Positions 1 to 7,476 of a stretch of 16,227 nt of DNA are shown here, one piece after another (positions within the stretch are counted from its first letter, which is position 1; each line of letters opens with the position of its first letter). Below the pieces are notes generated by a model that worked only from the letters and a program-made list of their open reading frames with translations, was not told the origin of the DNA and did not search any database. Source of the DNA: Nitrospirota bacterium (GTDB taxonomy: Bacteria; Nitrospirota; Thermodesulfovibrionia; Thermodesulfovibrionales; JdFR-88); NCBI GenBank assembly GCA_021819985.1, contig JAKAEG010000027.1:1-16227 (forward strand), in the 5' to 3' direction. Position numbers and translations under genes: made by a program.

Positions 1-23
1 AGTCAAATTGGATACCCGATTAA

Positions 24-67
24 TACCCCGGGAGTGACGTCTATAATAAGGTGATAGACTTGGGGTA
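24..67. other. Nested stem-loop of unknown role upstream of the propeller gene
   Basis: Two nested perfect stems can be drawn: an outer 6-bp stem TACCCC (24-29) with GGGGTA (62-67), and an inner 6-bp stem GTCTAT (39-44) with ATAGAC (54-59). They are separated by an asymmetric internal loop. There is no T-run after it, so it is not a classic terminator. It could be part of the leader of the gene at 178 or the tail of something left of the window. I do not recognise it as a known riboswitch. Confidence 0.3.
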
Positions 68-102
68 AAGGTCTTTTGAAAAGAGCCGTAACGACTGAAA
101 AT

Positions 103-126
103 GGATTCCCGCGTAGGCGGGAATGA
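103..126. repeat. Palindromic intergenic repeat (REP-like)
   Basis: A perfect 8-bp inverted repeat, ATTCCCGC (105-112) and GCGGGAAT (117-124), encloses the 4-nt loop GTAG. Its outer bases GG and GA match the widespread intergenic palindrome type that reads TCATTCCCGC on one strand. A related half, TCATTCC, recurs on the minus strand at 16151-16157, suggesting a dispersed family in this genome. It lies about 50 bp before the start codon at 178. Confidence 0.6.
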
Positions 127-177
127 GTGAAAGCCGCCTGTTTGCCGGTAACAGATCCATTTAAAAGGAGTCCAGCC

Positions 178-1716
178 ATGACCAGCCGTATCATAAAAAA
201 TTTCATAGCCGCAGTCCTTGCCATCTGCATTTTGGGTTTGTCCTCGTCAGGATACGCCCCGAAGATCCTCAAAGGCAACTCACAACAAAACTCCGTCTCC
301 GTCCTGGAATACCATAACGGCCCAAAAAGAGACGGTGTCTATATAGATAGAACCATTACCAAATCCTCCGCGCGTTCTTTTCATTTGGACCCCTCATTCA
401 AGGCCAATATCAAAGGCGCGGTTTACGCCCAGCTGCTGTATGTATCCAAGGGCGGTGGCAAGGGCGTGATAATAGCGGCAAGTGAGGAAAATGAGGTTTC
501 AGCTTTTGACTCGGTCACCGGCAAAACGCTCTGGAAACGGGACCTTGGCGCTCCGGTGCCCTTATCAGACCTGCCCTGCGGCAATATTGACCCGCTGGGG
601 GTTACCGGCACGCCGGTCATAGACAAATCGTCCGGCACGATATACCTGGACGCCATGACAACCCCGGATGGCGGCCATACAAAAAAACATCTGGTATATG
701 CCATCTCACTCAAGGACGGCTCGGTCGTTCACGGCTGGCCGGTGGATGTATCGGCCGGGGTGAAATTCGGAAAGATCAGATTCGAATCCGGGCTTCAGAA
801 CCAGCGCGGCGCGCTCACCTTTTTTAAAGGAACGGTTTACGTGCCTTACGGCGGGCATTATGGCGACTGCGGAAATTACAGGGGATGGCTGATAGGCCTA
901 CAGGCATCAGACCCGTCCTCTCCAAAATCCTGGGCCACCGGCTCCTATGGCGCGGGAAGCTGGGCGCCGGGCGGTGTGGCTTCGGATGACGGAAAGCTTT
1001 TTATTTCAACCGGCAATCAAAAAGACGCGAAAAAAGAAAAGTGGTCCGGCGGCGAGGCTGTCATTCGATTCAGCCCCGGCCCGGTGTTCAGCGGAAAATC
1101 CGCCGATTATTTTACCCCAAAGAACTGGGAGGAACTGGACAGCGGCGATATCGACCTTGGCGGCACGGGGCCGGTCATGATTAATCTGCCCGGATCGAAA
1201 CCAAAAAGATCCAAACTCGTGCTGGTATTGGGTAAGGACGGCAAGATATACCTGCTCGACAGGAATGAGCTTGGCGGAAAAGGCGGGCAGGCGGCAGCAG
1301 TGGAAGTTGCATCAAACGCGGTCATCGGCGCGGCGGCGGCATACACCACATCGCACGGCACATATGTGGTCTTTAAAGGTAAGGGCATCCATTGCCCTTC
1401 CGGCCAGTCTGGCGACCTTACCGCGGTGCGGCTGACGGCGGGCTCGCCGCCTTCTGCCCGGGTCGCCTGGTGCGCCAACCAGCACGGGAAGGGCTCGCCG
1501 ATGGTGACCACCACCGACGGGCATTCCGAGGCGATTGTGTGGAGCGTCGGGGCAGAGGGCGACAACCGGCTCCACGGCTTTGACGGCGACACCGGACGGG
1601 TGGTCTACGCAGGTAGCGGCTCTATTGGCCGTGTGCGGCGGTATCAGACACCGGTTCTTGCCGGGGGGCGAATATATATAGCGGCCGATGGCGTTATAAA
1701 GGCGTTTAAGAGATGA
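178..1716 (+). CDS. Exported PQQ-like beta-propeller (quinoprotein-type) protein
   Basis: The predicted protein has 512 aa. I chose ATG 178 because AAGGAG (164-169) lies 8 nt upstream and the product then begins with a clean signal peptide: basic MTSRIIK, a hydrophobic core of about residues 8-22, and a small-residue cleavage region near SSGYA. The body carries repeated propeller-blade signatures, including 'VSAFDSVTGKTLWKRDLG', 'KDGKIYLLDRNELGG', 'LHGFDGDTGRVVYAG' and 'RIYIAADGVIKAFKR', as in PQQ-binding-like propellers. I see no cytochrome CxxCH and no clear PQQ disulfide, so an actual dehydrogenase is not supported. A role as an extracytoplasmic binding or scaffold protein is equally possible. 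The upstream in-frame ATG at 127 falls inside the palindromic repeat region and would bury the signal peptide. The 3' third looks more GC-rich than the rest. Confidence 0.75.
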   Translation: MTSRIIKNFIAAVLAICILGLSSSGYAPKILKGNSQQNSVSVLEYHNGPKRDGVYIDRTITKSSARSFHLDPSFKANIKGAVYAQLLYVSKGGGKGVIIAASEENEVSAFDSVTGKTLWKRDLGAPVPLSDLPCGNIDPLGVTGTPVIDKSSGTIYLDAMTTPDGGHTKKHLVYAISLKDGSVVHGWPVDVSAGVKFGKIRFESGLQNQRGALTFFKGTVYVPYGGHYGDCGNYRGWLIGLQASDPSSPKSWATGSYGAGSWAPGGVASDDGKLFISTGNQKDAKKEKWSGGEAVIRFSPGPVFSGKSADYFTPKNWEELDSGDIDLGGTGPVMINLPGSKPKRSKLVLVLGKDGKIYLLDRNELGGKGGQAAAVEVASNAVIGAAAAYTTSHGTYVVFKGKGIHCPSGQSGDLTAVRLTAGSPPSARVAWCANQHGKGSPMVTTTDGHSEAIVWSVGAEGDNRLHGFDGDTGRVVYAGSGSIGRVRRYQTPVLAGGRIYIAADGVIKAFKR

Positions 1717-1740
1717 AAAAACCGCTGAATCCCGCCTTGT

Positions 1741-1815
1741 CCCCCTGAAATAAAGTTTTCCCGTAAAGATGACGATAATAAAAACGGAATGTCCCGTAAA
1801 GAGGGGGTTTTTTTT
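1741..1815 (+). terminator. Terminator-like, possibly switchable leader before the kinase operon
   Basis: CCCCCT (1741-1746) can pair with AGGGGG (1802-1807), which is followed by eight Ts (1808-1815), the arrangement of an intrinsic terminator. Inside this span an 11-bp direct repeat, TCCCGTAAAGA, occurs at 1759-1769 and 1792-1802. ACGGAA (1784-1789) can pair back to TTCCCGT (1758-1764, one bulge), while its ACGG part can instead pair forward to CCGT (1794-1797). It may end transcription of the propeller gene, or attenuate entry into the kinase operon whose start is 9-21 nt later. Confidence 0.45.
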
Positions 1816-1823
1816 AATGTGAG

Positions 1824-2726
1824 GTGCTTTTTTTATTGAGAGACCTTAATACAGACAGGGAAGTTCTGTCCGGGGGCCAAAGGGAGCTTGAGGAGGCCTA
1901 TGCCCACCTCAGAAAAGTGCATTCCCAGATGCTCCAGCAGGACAAGATGGCTTCTATCGGGCAGCTCGCGGCCGGTGTGGCGCACGAGATCAACAATCCC
2001 GTTGGATTCATCATGAGCAATCTTAATTCCCTGCAGAGATATTCCTGCCGGATAATGGAGTTCCTGGATGCGCAGTCGGCGGCAGTATCAGAACTTATGC
2101 ACGGGGAAAAAGGACAGCGCGGGGAGATCGCAAAAAAGATCGAGCGGCTCAGGCAAGATGCGAAGATCGATTTCATAATGGAGGACATGAGCAAACTCAT
2201 AAAAGAGTCCCTGGAAGGCGCCGAAAGGGTGAAGAATATCGTACTGGACCTGAAGGGCTTTTCGCGGTCCGAAGAGTCGGAATTAAAGCCAAATGATATA
2301 AACGCCGGCATTGAAAGCACCATAAATATAGTCTGGAACGAGCTGAAGTACAAGGCGGCTCTTAAAAGGCATTACGGAGATATCCCTCTGACCAGGTGCA
2401 ATCTTGGCCAACTTAACCAGGTATTCATGAACCTGCTGATGAATGCCGTTCAGGCGATAAAGGACAACGGGGAGATAACCGTACGCACATGGGCGGACGG
2501 CGGTAATATTTATATCGCCGTTTCCGATACCGGCTGCGGCATCCCGGAACAGAACCTCGGCCGCATTTTCGATCCCTTCTTCACGACCAAGGAAGTGGGA
2601 AGCGGGACCGGCCTGGGACTGAGCATGTCCTACGACATAATAAAGGAACACAAGGGTGACATCAAAGTGGAAAGCCGGATGGGTGAGGGGTCTACGTTCA
2701 CCGTAAGGCTTCCAATAACAAGTTAA
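1824..2726 (+). CDS. Cytoplasmic sensor-less histidine kinase
   Basis: This is a 300-aa histidine kinase that autophosphorylates on His and passes phosphate to receiver domains. Residues 15-40 form a short coiled coil. The H-box 'LAAGVAHEINNP' puts the phospho-accepting His at residue 54. The HATPase domain shows an N-box 'NLLMNAVQAI', a G1 box 'SDTGCGIP', an F-box 'FDPFFTT' and a G2 box 'GSGTGLGLS'. There is no membrane segment, PAS or other sensor; relatives usually have a receiver or PAS before this point. A stop (1815-1817) precedes the GTG at 1824, so the N-terminus is genuinely short here. TTG 1836 with GAGGTG 9 nt upstream (1821-1826) is an equally good start. It is followed after 17 nt by a receiver-domain gene, so it probably phosphorylates one or both regulators encoded downstream. 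Confidence 0.88.
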   Translation: MLFLLRDLNTDREVLSGGQRELEEAYAHLRKVHSQMLQQDKMASIGQLAAGVAHEINNPVGFIMSNLNSLQRYSCRIMEFLDAQSAAVSELMHGEKGQRGEIAKKIERLRQDAKIDFIMEDMSKLIKESLEGAERVKNIVLDLKGFSRSEESELKPNDINAGIESTINIVWNELKYKAALKRHYGDIPLTRCNLGQLNQVFMNLLMNAVQAIKDNGEITVRTWADGGNIYIAVSDTGCGIPEQNLGRIFDPFFTTKEVGSGTGLGLSMSYDIIKEHKGDIKVESRMGEGSTFTVRLPITS

Positions 2727-2743
2727 AAAATAGAAAATAGAAA

Positions 2744-3592
2744 ATGAAACAGAATAAGGAAAAAATAAAAATACTCCTGGTGGACAACGAACGCAATATC
2801 CTGAACGCCATAGCGCGCCTGTTCATGGATGAGGATTATGAAATACTGACAGCGGTTTCCTGCCAGGAGGGGCTGGAGATATTAAAGGGAAACCATGTGC
2901 AGATCGTAATGAGCGATTACCGGATGCCGTTTTTCAACGGAGTGGAATTCCTTAGGCAGGTGCGGAGCATGCACCCGGAAACAATAAGGATCGTTTTGTC
3001 CGGCTATGCGGATTCAGGGGCGATCGTTGCTGCCATAAATGAGGGTGAAATTTACAAGTTCATTCCCAAACCCTGGAATGACGATGAACTCAAAATAACC
3101 GTAAAAAACGCGCTGGAGCGCTATTTTCTTTATAAGGAAAACATAGAGCTTACGCGTGACCTGAAGAAAAAGAACAGGGAACTGACAGGGCTTAACAGGG
3201 AACTGGAAAAACTCCTTGCGGAAAAATCCGCCCGTCTGGAATTCGAAGGGATGATCGCGACGGTATTCCAGGACATAGTGGAAATGGTCCCCATGGGGAT
3301 ACTCGGGGTGGACCCCGATGACATGGTTGTCCTTTGCAATCCGGCATGGCAGGAGCTTTCGGGGAAAATTTACTGCGGGCTCGGTGAAAAGGTACATGGG
3401 GGGATGCCTGGCGATGTGGCCGGGGTCGTAAAAATATTGAAGGAAGATGAAGCGGGAAAAATAACGGTACGCACACAGATAAACGGCATAAATGGCACAC
3501 TGCTGGGCTCCGTAATGAAAGGAAACGGCAGAAACGGAACAATACTCGCCTTTATCCCGGATATGTGCGAAGGGTCTGATGGCGGCAACTGA
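2744..3592 (+). CDS. Response regulator: receiver, coiled coil, PAS-like domain
   Basis: This is a 282-aa regulator. The N-terminal receiver (about residues 8-125) has an acidic pocket D14-N15-E16, phospho-acceptor D58 in 'MSDYRMP', S86 at the switch Thr/Ser position and K109 in 'IPKPW'. The pocket is therefore DNE rather than the usual DDE/DE. A charged coiled coil follows (about 125-165), then a C-terminal segment beginning 'MVPMGILGVDPDDMVVLCN', which resembles a PAS sensor fold. I see no DNA-binding, GGDEF or HD output domain. The protein may relay a signal or scaffold the kinase, perhaps supplying the sensing that the neighbouring kinase lacks. The ATG lacks an obvious Shine-Dalgarno sequence. 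Its 3' end overlaps the next gene by 14 nt, implying translational coupling. Confidence 0.82.
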   Translation: MKQNKEKIKILLVDNERNILNAIARLFMDEDYEILTAVSCQEGLEILKGNHVQIVMSDYRMPFFNGVEFLRQVRSMHPETIRIVLSGYADSGAIVAAINEGEIYKFIPKPWNDDELKITVKNALERYFLYKENIELTRDLKKKNRELTGLNRELEKLLAEKSARLEFEGMIATVFQDIVEMVPMGILGVDPDDMVVLCNPAWQELSGKIYCGLGEKVHGGMPGDVAGVVKILKEDEAGKITVRTQINGINGTLLGSVMKGNGRNGTILAFIPDMCEGSDGGN

Positions 3593-4916
3593 AAAAAGAA
3601 AGCCCCGTGTGCTCCTGGTGGATGACGAGGAGAACGTCCTTAACTCCATCAAAAGGCTCCTTTTTGACGAGGACCTCGAAGTATTCACGGCTGTTTCCGG
3701 AACTGCCGGACTTGATATTCTAAAGGAATATGAAATAGCGGTAATTATTTCCGACCAGAGGATGCCGCAGATGAGCGGAGCGGAGTTTCTCTCCCGCGCG
3801 GAAAAGATATCCCCGGATACGGTCAGGATAATACTTACGGCTTACGCCGATACGACTTCCGCTATCGAGGCCATAAACGAGGGCGGGGTCTACAGATATA
3901 TAAGCAAGCCCTGGAAGGACAGGGAACTGTCCGGCATAATAAGGCAGTCCGTACAAAGATATCACCTGCTGCGCGAAAACAGGCTGGTGGCTCTGTTGAC
4001 TTTAAAACAGAATAAAGAGCTTAAGACCTGGAGCGAAGAGCTGGAGAAGCACATCAAACAGCAGACGCTCGATATCAACAACCAGAACCTGGAACTTCAA
4101 AGGCTCAATGAACGGCTCCGGTCGAGATTAAAAGATTTTCTTCGCGTCTTTTCAAACCTTATTGAACTCAGGGGCAAAGGTGTCTCCAGCCACTCCAATA
4201 ATGTATCGATGATATCAGGCGAGCTGGCGCGAATGACCGGACTTCCCGAACAGGAGACGGAAACAATCAGGACCGCCGCTCAACTGCACGATATAGGGAA
4301 AATAGGCGCCCCCGATGTTGTTCTTATTAAGGACCCCTGGGAGTTGGAGCCGGAAGCGGCGCGGGAGTACAGAAGGCATTCTATACGGGGACAGGCGGCG
4401 CTTGCCGCGCTTGAGGAGTTCAATGAGGCAGGCGTTCTTATAAGACATCATCATGAGGCCTGGAACGGCAGCGGTTTTCCGGACGGACTTAAAAAAGACG
4501 GTATCCCCTTCGGGGCCAGGATAATCGCGATCGCCGATATGTTTGACCGGCTGTTCAGGAAATCCGGGCTGTTGGGACTTAAGGATGTTTTAAAAAAGAT
4601 AAAAAATGATTCAGGAAAACTCTTTGACCCGCAATTGTATGCGCCTCTTGAGCAGCTGGTCATTGCGAGAGGGCGCGATTTTATGTGCGATCCCCCGGAA
4701 GAGGATGAAATAGAGCTGTGCATGGATGCCCTTGAGCCCGGGATGGCGCTCTCGAGGGACCTGCACAGCGGCACGGGACTGCTTTTGCTTGGAAGGGGCT
4801 CGGTCCTGAACAAGTCCAGTCTGGACGTATTGAAAAAATACTATAACCTGGACCCGTCCCAGGGGGGCTTTTTCATAAAGAGAAACGCAAAAAAAACCAA
4901 GGATGGCCCGTTTTAA
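3579..4916 (+). CDS. Response regulator with HD-GYP c-di-GMP phosphodiesterase domain
   Basis: This is a 445-aa RpfG-like protein expected to hydrolyse cyclic di-GMP when phosphorylated. The receiver (about 9-125) has D15/D16/E17, phospho-acceptor D59 in 'IISDQRMP', T87 and K110 in 'ISKPW'. A coiled coil (about 140-185) links it to the HD-GYP domain, which shows H237-D238 in 'QLHDIGKIG', H267, 'HHHEAWNGSGFPDG' (290-303) and D320/D323 in 'IADMFD'. The signature triplet is GFP rather than GYP; the metal-binding His and Asp residues are retained. A C-terminal extension (about 370-435) contains 'LSRDLHSGTGLLLLGRGSVL', seen in other HD-GYP proteins. It starts inside the preceding regulator gene and ends the three-gene signalling operon. 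Confidence 0.9.
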   Translation: MAATEKRKPRVLLVDDEENVLNSIKRLLFDEDLEVFTAVSGTAGLDILKEYEIAVIISDQRMPQMSGAEFLSRAEKISPDTVRIILTAYADTTSAIEAINEGGVYRYISKPWKDRELSGIIRQSVQRYHLLRENRLVALLTLKQNKELKTWSEELEKHIKQQTLDINNQNLELQRLNERLRSRLKDFLRVFSNLIELRGKGVSSHSNNVSMISGELARMTGLPEQETETIRTAAQLHDIGKIGAPDVVLIKDPWELEPEAAREYRRHSIRGQAALAALEEFNEAGVLIRHHHEAWNGSGFPDGLKKDGIPFGARIIAIADMFDRLFRKSGLLGLKDVLKKIKNDSGKLFDPQLYAPLEQLVIARGRDFMCDPPEEDEIELCMDALEPGMALSRDLHSGTGLLLLGRGSVLNKSSLDVLKKYYNLDPSQGGFFIKRNAKKTKDGPF

Positions 4917-4930
4917 TGCAACTGCAAGGA

Positions 4931-5122
4931 TTACACGCGTATCATCCTGATGTAATTTTCAATGCTCCTGTCATATGTCTTTTCGTATTCGGCGTTGAAG
5001 TAGCAGGCCGGAAGTTCGCCGTTGTCCCTGTGGTGGGCCAGGCATAAACAGCATTTCCCTTTTTTGCTGCAAGCGTAAGTGCAGTTGCAGCGCGCCTTGT
5101 TCTTTTCTACAGTGCATTCCAT
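4931..5122 (-). CDS. Small cysteine-rich protein, DUF6485-like
   Basis: This is a 63-aa cytosolic protein with a dense cysteine pattern: 'CNCTYACSKKGKCCLCLAHH', then 'GELPACYF', ending in 'EKTYDRSIENYI'. This combination of the CxCT...CxxKGxCCxC motif, ...LPAC[YF]F and YDRS tail is what I recall for the DUF6485 family. Eight cysteines in a short protein suggest metal or Fe-S binding, but no function is established. It lies 48 nt downstream of mnmE on the same strand and is probably co-transcribed. It converges on the HD-GYP gene with only 14 nt between stops. Confidence 0.75.
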   Translation of the reverse strand: MECTVEKNKARCNCTYACSKKGKCCLCLAHHRDNGELPACYFNAEYEKTYDRSIENYIRMIRV

Positions 5123-5170
5123 GGCATGCCTTCGCTAAACATATTTGATAGATTGGACCCGGATCAGAAA

Positions 5171-6595
5171 CTATTTTCCTATACAGAACTCGTTGAATAT
5201 CATGGCCAGGATGTCATCCGTGCTGACCTCTCCGGTAATGCTGCCAAGCTCCCGGAGCGCCTCCGAAAGCTCAAGTGAAATTATCTCGGCAGGCAGGCCC
5301 GAGCCGATTGCCTCGATCGCCCTGCCCAGCGCACGGAAAGCTGTATCCAGCGCCGTTTTATGCCGGAGACTGGTGATAAGGAGGCCCGCTTCGTGCGAGG
5401 GGCCTTTCCGTCTGAAATTTTCAACTATCAACTGTTTTAACTCTGCTATCCCATCGCCTGTTTTGGCCGATATGCTCACCGCCGGCCAGCCGTCAGTTGT
5501 CGTATTCGCTTCTGTTTCTTTAAATCCGTTTGCCCATTGCAGGTCTTTTTTGTTAATTACGAGGATGCTCTTTTTGCCATGCGCTTTTATCCTGTTGATT
5601 ATCCAAAGGTCCTGTTCTTCTATCCCGGCGCTTCCGTCCAGTACACAGAGCACCAAGTCCGCCTCTTCCAGCGCGGAAAGGCTCCTTTTAACGCCTTCCT
5701 GTTCAGGCCTGTCCCTGGCCTCTCTTATCCCTGCCGTATCCATTATCTTGAGGGCGTAGCCGCCAAGATTAATGTATTCGGATATTACATCCCTGGTCGT
5801 GCCCGGAATTTCGGTCACTATGGCGCGTTCCTGGCTCAACAGGGCGTTAAGGAGAGAGGATTTTCCCACGTTCGGTTTGCCAAGGATCGCTGTCTTGATG
5901 CCGTCTTTCAGGAATTTCCCTTCCTCGTAACTATCTGAAAGGGTCCTTAGTCTTTTTGCCAGTTGTTCGAGCGGTCCCATTATTTTGGCAAGCTCATCGG
6001 GCTCGATCTCTTCTTCCGGAAAATCTATCGAGGCCTCAAGGTGGGCGCAGATACGGGCAAGTTTTCCGGTCTCTTCTTTTATCCTGCCGCCAAGCCCGCC
6101 TTTAAGCTGCGCCAGAGCGGCCCTTCCGGCCTCATCGGATTTGGCCTGGATAAGCGAAAGTACGGCCTCGGCCTGGGTGAGGTCGATCCTTCCGTTAAGG
6201 AAGGCCCTCTTGGTGAACTCCCCCGGCAGGGCAAGGCGCGCCCCAAGGCGCAAGGCAAGCTCTATCGTCCTTGCCAGGGGCTGCGCGCCCCCGTGGCAGT
6301 TGATCTCTACAATGTCTTGGCGGGTGTAGGTGTTTGGAGCGCGCATGACAGCTATGAGGACCTCGTCGATCTGCTCTCCCGTTTCCGGATCTGTTATGAA
6401 ACCGTAAAGCATCAGGCGCGTTTTTATTGCGCCAATATTTATTTTATTTTCTTTTTCTTTATTTCTTGCGCCAGGCGGAGGGGAGAAAATCCTTTTGGCT
6501 ATGGACAGGGCCTCAGGGCCGCTCAGGCGGACTATTCCTATTCCCCCTTCTCCGGGCGGCGTGGATATGGCCGCTATTGTGTCTTCGTCATGCAT
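5171..6595 (-). CDS. mnmE: tRNA uridine-5-carboxymethylaminomethyl(34) modification GTPase MnmE
   Basis: The 474-aa protein is close to the family's usual length of about 450-460. With MnmG it modifies the wobble uridine of certain tRNAs. The N-terminal formyl-tetrahydrofolate-binding domain starts 'DTIAAISTPPGEGGIGIVRL'. The central helical region contains the inserted G domain with P-loop 'GKPNVGKSS' (239-247), 'TTRD' (266-269), 'DTAG' (286-289) and 'NKKD' (348-351). The C-terminus is the conserved 'FCIGK' with its catalytically important Cys472. A Lys/Asn/Glu-rich insertion at about 43-53 is mildly unusual. It is divergent from ksgA, with a 113-bp intergenic region that holds a tandem repeat. 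Confidence 0.97.
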   Translation of the reverse strand: MHDEDTIAAISTPPGEGGIGIVRLSGPEALSIAKRIFSPPPGARNKEKENKINIGAIKTRLMLYGFITDPETGEQIDEVLIAVMRAPNTYTRQDIVEINCHGGAQPLARTIELALRLGARLALPGEFTKRAFLNGRIDLTQAEAVLSLIQAKSDEAGRAALAQLKGGLGGRIKEETGKLARICAHLEASIDFPEEEIEPDELAKIMGPLEQLAKRLRTLSDSYEEGKFLKDGIKTAILGKPNVGKSSLLNALLSQERAIVTEIPGTTRDVISEYINLGGYALKIMDTAGIREARDRPEQEGVKRSLSALEEADLVLCVLDGSAGIEEQDLWIINRIKAHGKKSILVINKKDLQWANGFKETEANTTTDGWPAVSISAKTGDGIAELKQLIVENFRRKGPSHEAGLLITSLRHKTALDTAFRALGRAIEAIGSGLPAEIISLELSEALRELGSITGEVSTDDILAMIFNEFCIGK

Positions 6596-6614
6596 AATAT
6601 AAAATTAATCGAAA

Positions 6615-6654
6615 TTTGGCCGTATTGTCCAATGTTTGGCCGTGTTGTCCAATC
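6615..6654. repeat. Two-copy 20-bp tandem repeat in the mnmE-ksgA intergenic region
   Basis: Copies at 6615-6634 and 6635-6654 are identical except for A/G at unit position 10 and G/C at the last base. Each unit begins TTTGGCCG and ends TTGTCCAAT, so each holds a partial TTGG...CCAA dyad. The pair lies 20 bp from the mnmE start and 55 bp from the ksgA start, where a regulator shared by the divergent genes could bind. This role is inferred only from placement. Confidence 0.6.
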
Positions 6655-6668
6655 TAGGGAAGGTTTTC

Positions 6669-6691
6669 AGAACCTGTTTGAGAAAGGTTCT
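6669..6691. other. Small inverted repeat upstream of ksgA
   Basis: AGAACC (6669-6674) and GGTTCT (6686-6691) form a 6-bp stem with an 11-nt loop, followed by a pyrimidine/A-rich tract reaching the ksgA start. It may be a leader hairpin or operator half-sites; it lacks a T-run long enough for a terminator call. Confidence 0.3.
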
Positions 6692-6708
6692 TTCTAAAAA
6701 ATTTTAAA

Positions 6709-7473
6709 TTGAAACCAAGGCTCAGTCAGAATTTCCTTTTCGACCCGTCCATACTAAGGTGCATAGCCGATGCCGCGGGCATCTTGCCGGATGACGTGGT
6801 GGTCGAGATAGGCCCCGGGCTTGGCACCCTCACAAAAGAACTTCTAAATAGAGCGGGCAGGGTGATTGCCATAGAGTTCGATGAAAAGCTTTATCGCGCT
6901 CTCAAGGAAAAAGAAGACCCTGGCAGGTTCGAAATATTCCATGACGACGCCCTTAAATTTCCATATAATGAGCTTGGGCAATTCAAGGTAGTCGCAAACA
7001 TCCCTTATCACATCACAACGCCAATAATATTCAGGCTCCTTGAGGAAAAGGGGCTCCGATCGATGACGCTTACAATACAAAAGGAAGTGGCCCGGAGGAT
7101 CGCAGCCAGGCCCGGCGGCAAGGATTACGGGGTCCTCTCGCTTTCCGTGCAGTACAGGGGAAACCCGCGCATCGCCTTTACAATTTCAAAGGGAGCATTC
7201 AGGCCCGTCCCCAAGGTGGACTCCGCCTGTATACGCATTGATATATATAAAAAGCCGCCCGTTCAGGTGCAGGATGAAAAACTCCTCTTTGCGCTAATAA
7301 GGGGGGCTTTCTCCCAAAGGCGAAAAACTATCGAAAACGGGATAAAAAAGCTTTGCTCAAATCCGGCTGAAGCCCTGAAAAAAGCCGGTATCGACCCCAA
7401 AAGAAGGCCCGAGACCATGAGCATGGATGAATTCGCGCGGCTCAGTGATGAAGTGGGGAAATTAGAGCAATGA
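6709..7473 (+). CDS. ksgA: 16S rRNA dimethyladenosine transferase (RsmA/KsgA)
   Basis: This 254-aa S-adenosylmethionine-dependent enzyme dimethylates two adjacent adenosines near the 3' end of 16S rRNA during small-subunit assembly. It starts with the family's 'SQNFLFDP' substrate-binding motif. The SAM-binding motif I is 'EIGPGLGTLT' (33-42), acidic 'IEFDEKL' follows, and the catalytic motif IV is 'NIPYHIT' (97-103). The C-terminal part has 'GAFSQRRKTI' and 'RPETMSMDEF', both typical. The start is TTG at 6709; no in-frame ATG/GTG and no convincing Shine-Dalgarno sequence precede it, and starting later would remove the conserved QNFL motif. The stop is 3 nt from the stop of the convergent HDIG gene. 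Confidence 0.96.
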   Translation: MKPRLSQNFLFDPSILRCIADAAGILPDDVVVEIGPGLGTLTKELLNRAGRVIAIEFDEKLYRALKEKEDPGRFEIFHDDALKFPYNELGQFKVVANIPYHITTPIIFRLLEEKGLRSMTLTIQKEVARRIAARPGGKDYGVLSLSVQYRGNPRIAFTISKGAFRPVPKVDSACIRIDIYKKPPVQVQDEKLLFALIRGAFSQRRKTIENGIKKLCSNPAEALKKAGIDPKRRPETMSMDEFARLSDEVGKLEQ

Positions 7474-7476
7474 AAC

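Noticed and set aside
127..177. Upstream ATG at 127 as start of the propeller gene
   Set aside because: It overlaps the palindromic repeat region, has no ribosome site and would place 17 residues before a textbook signal peptide; ATG 178 has AAGGAG.
1107..1592. 161-aa minus-strand ORF opposite the propeller gene
   Set aside because: Antisense shadow of a GC-rich coding region, with no recognisable motif and no ribosome site.
5963..6697. 244-aa plus-strand ORF opposite mnmE
   Set aside because: It is the complement of well-conserved MnmE codons; its composition is unlike a real protein.
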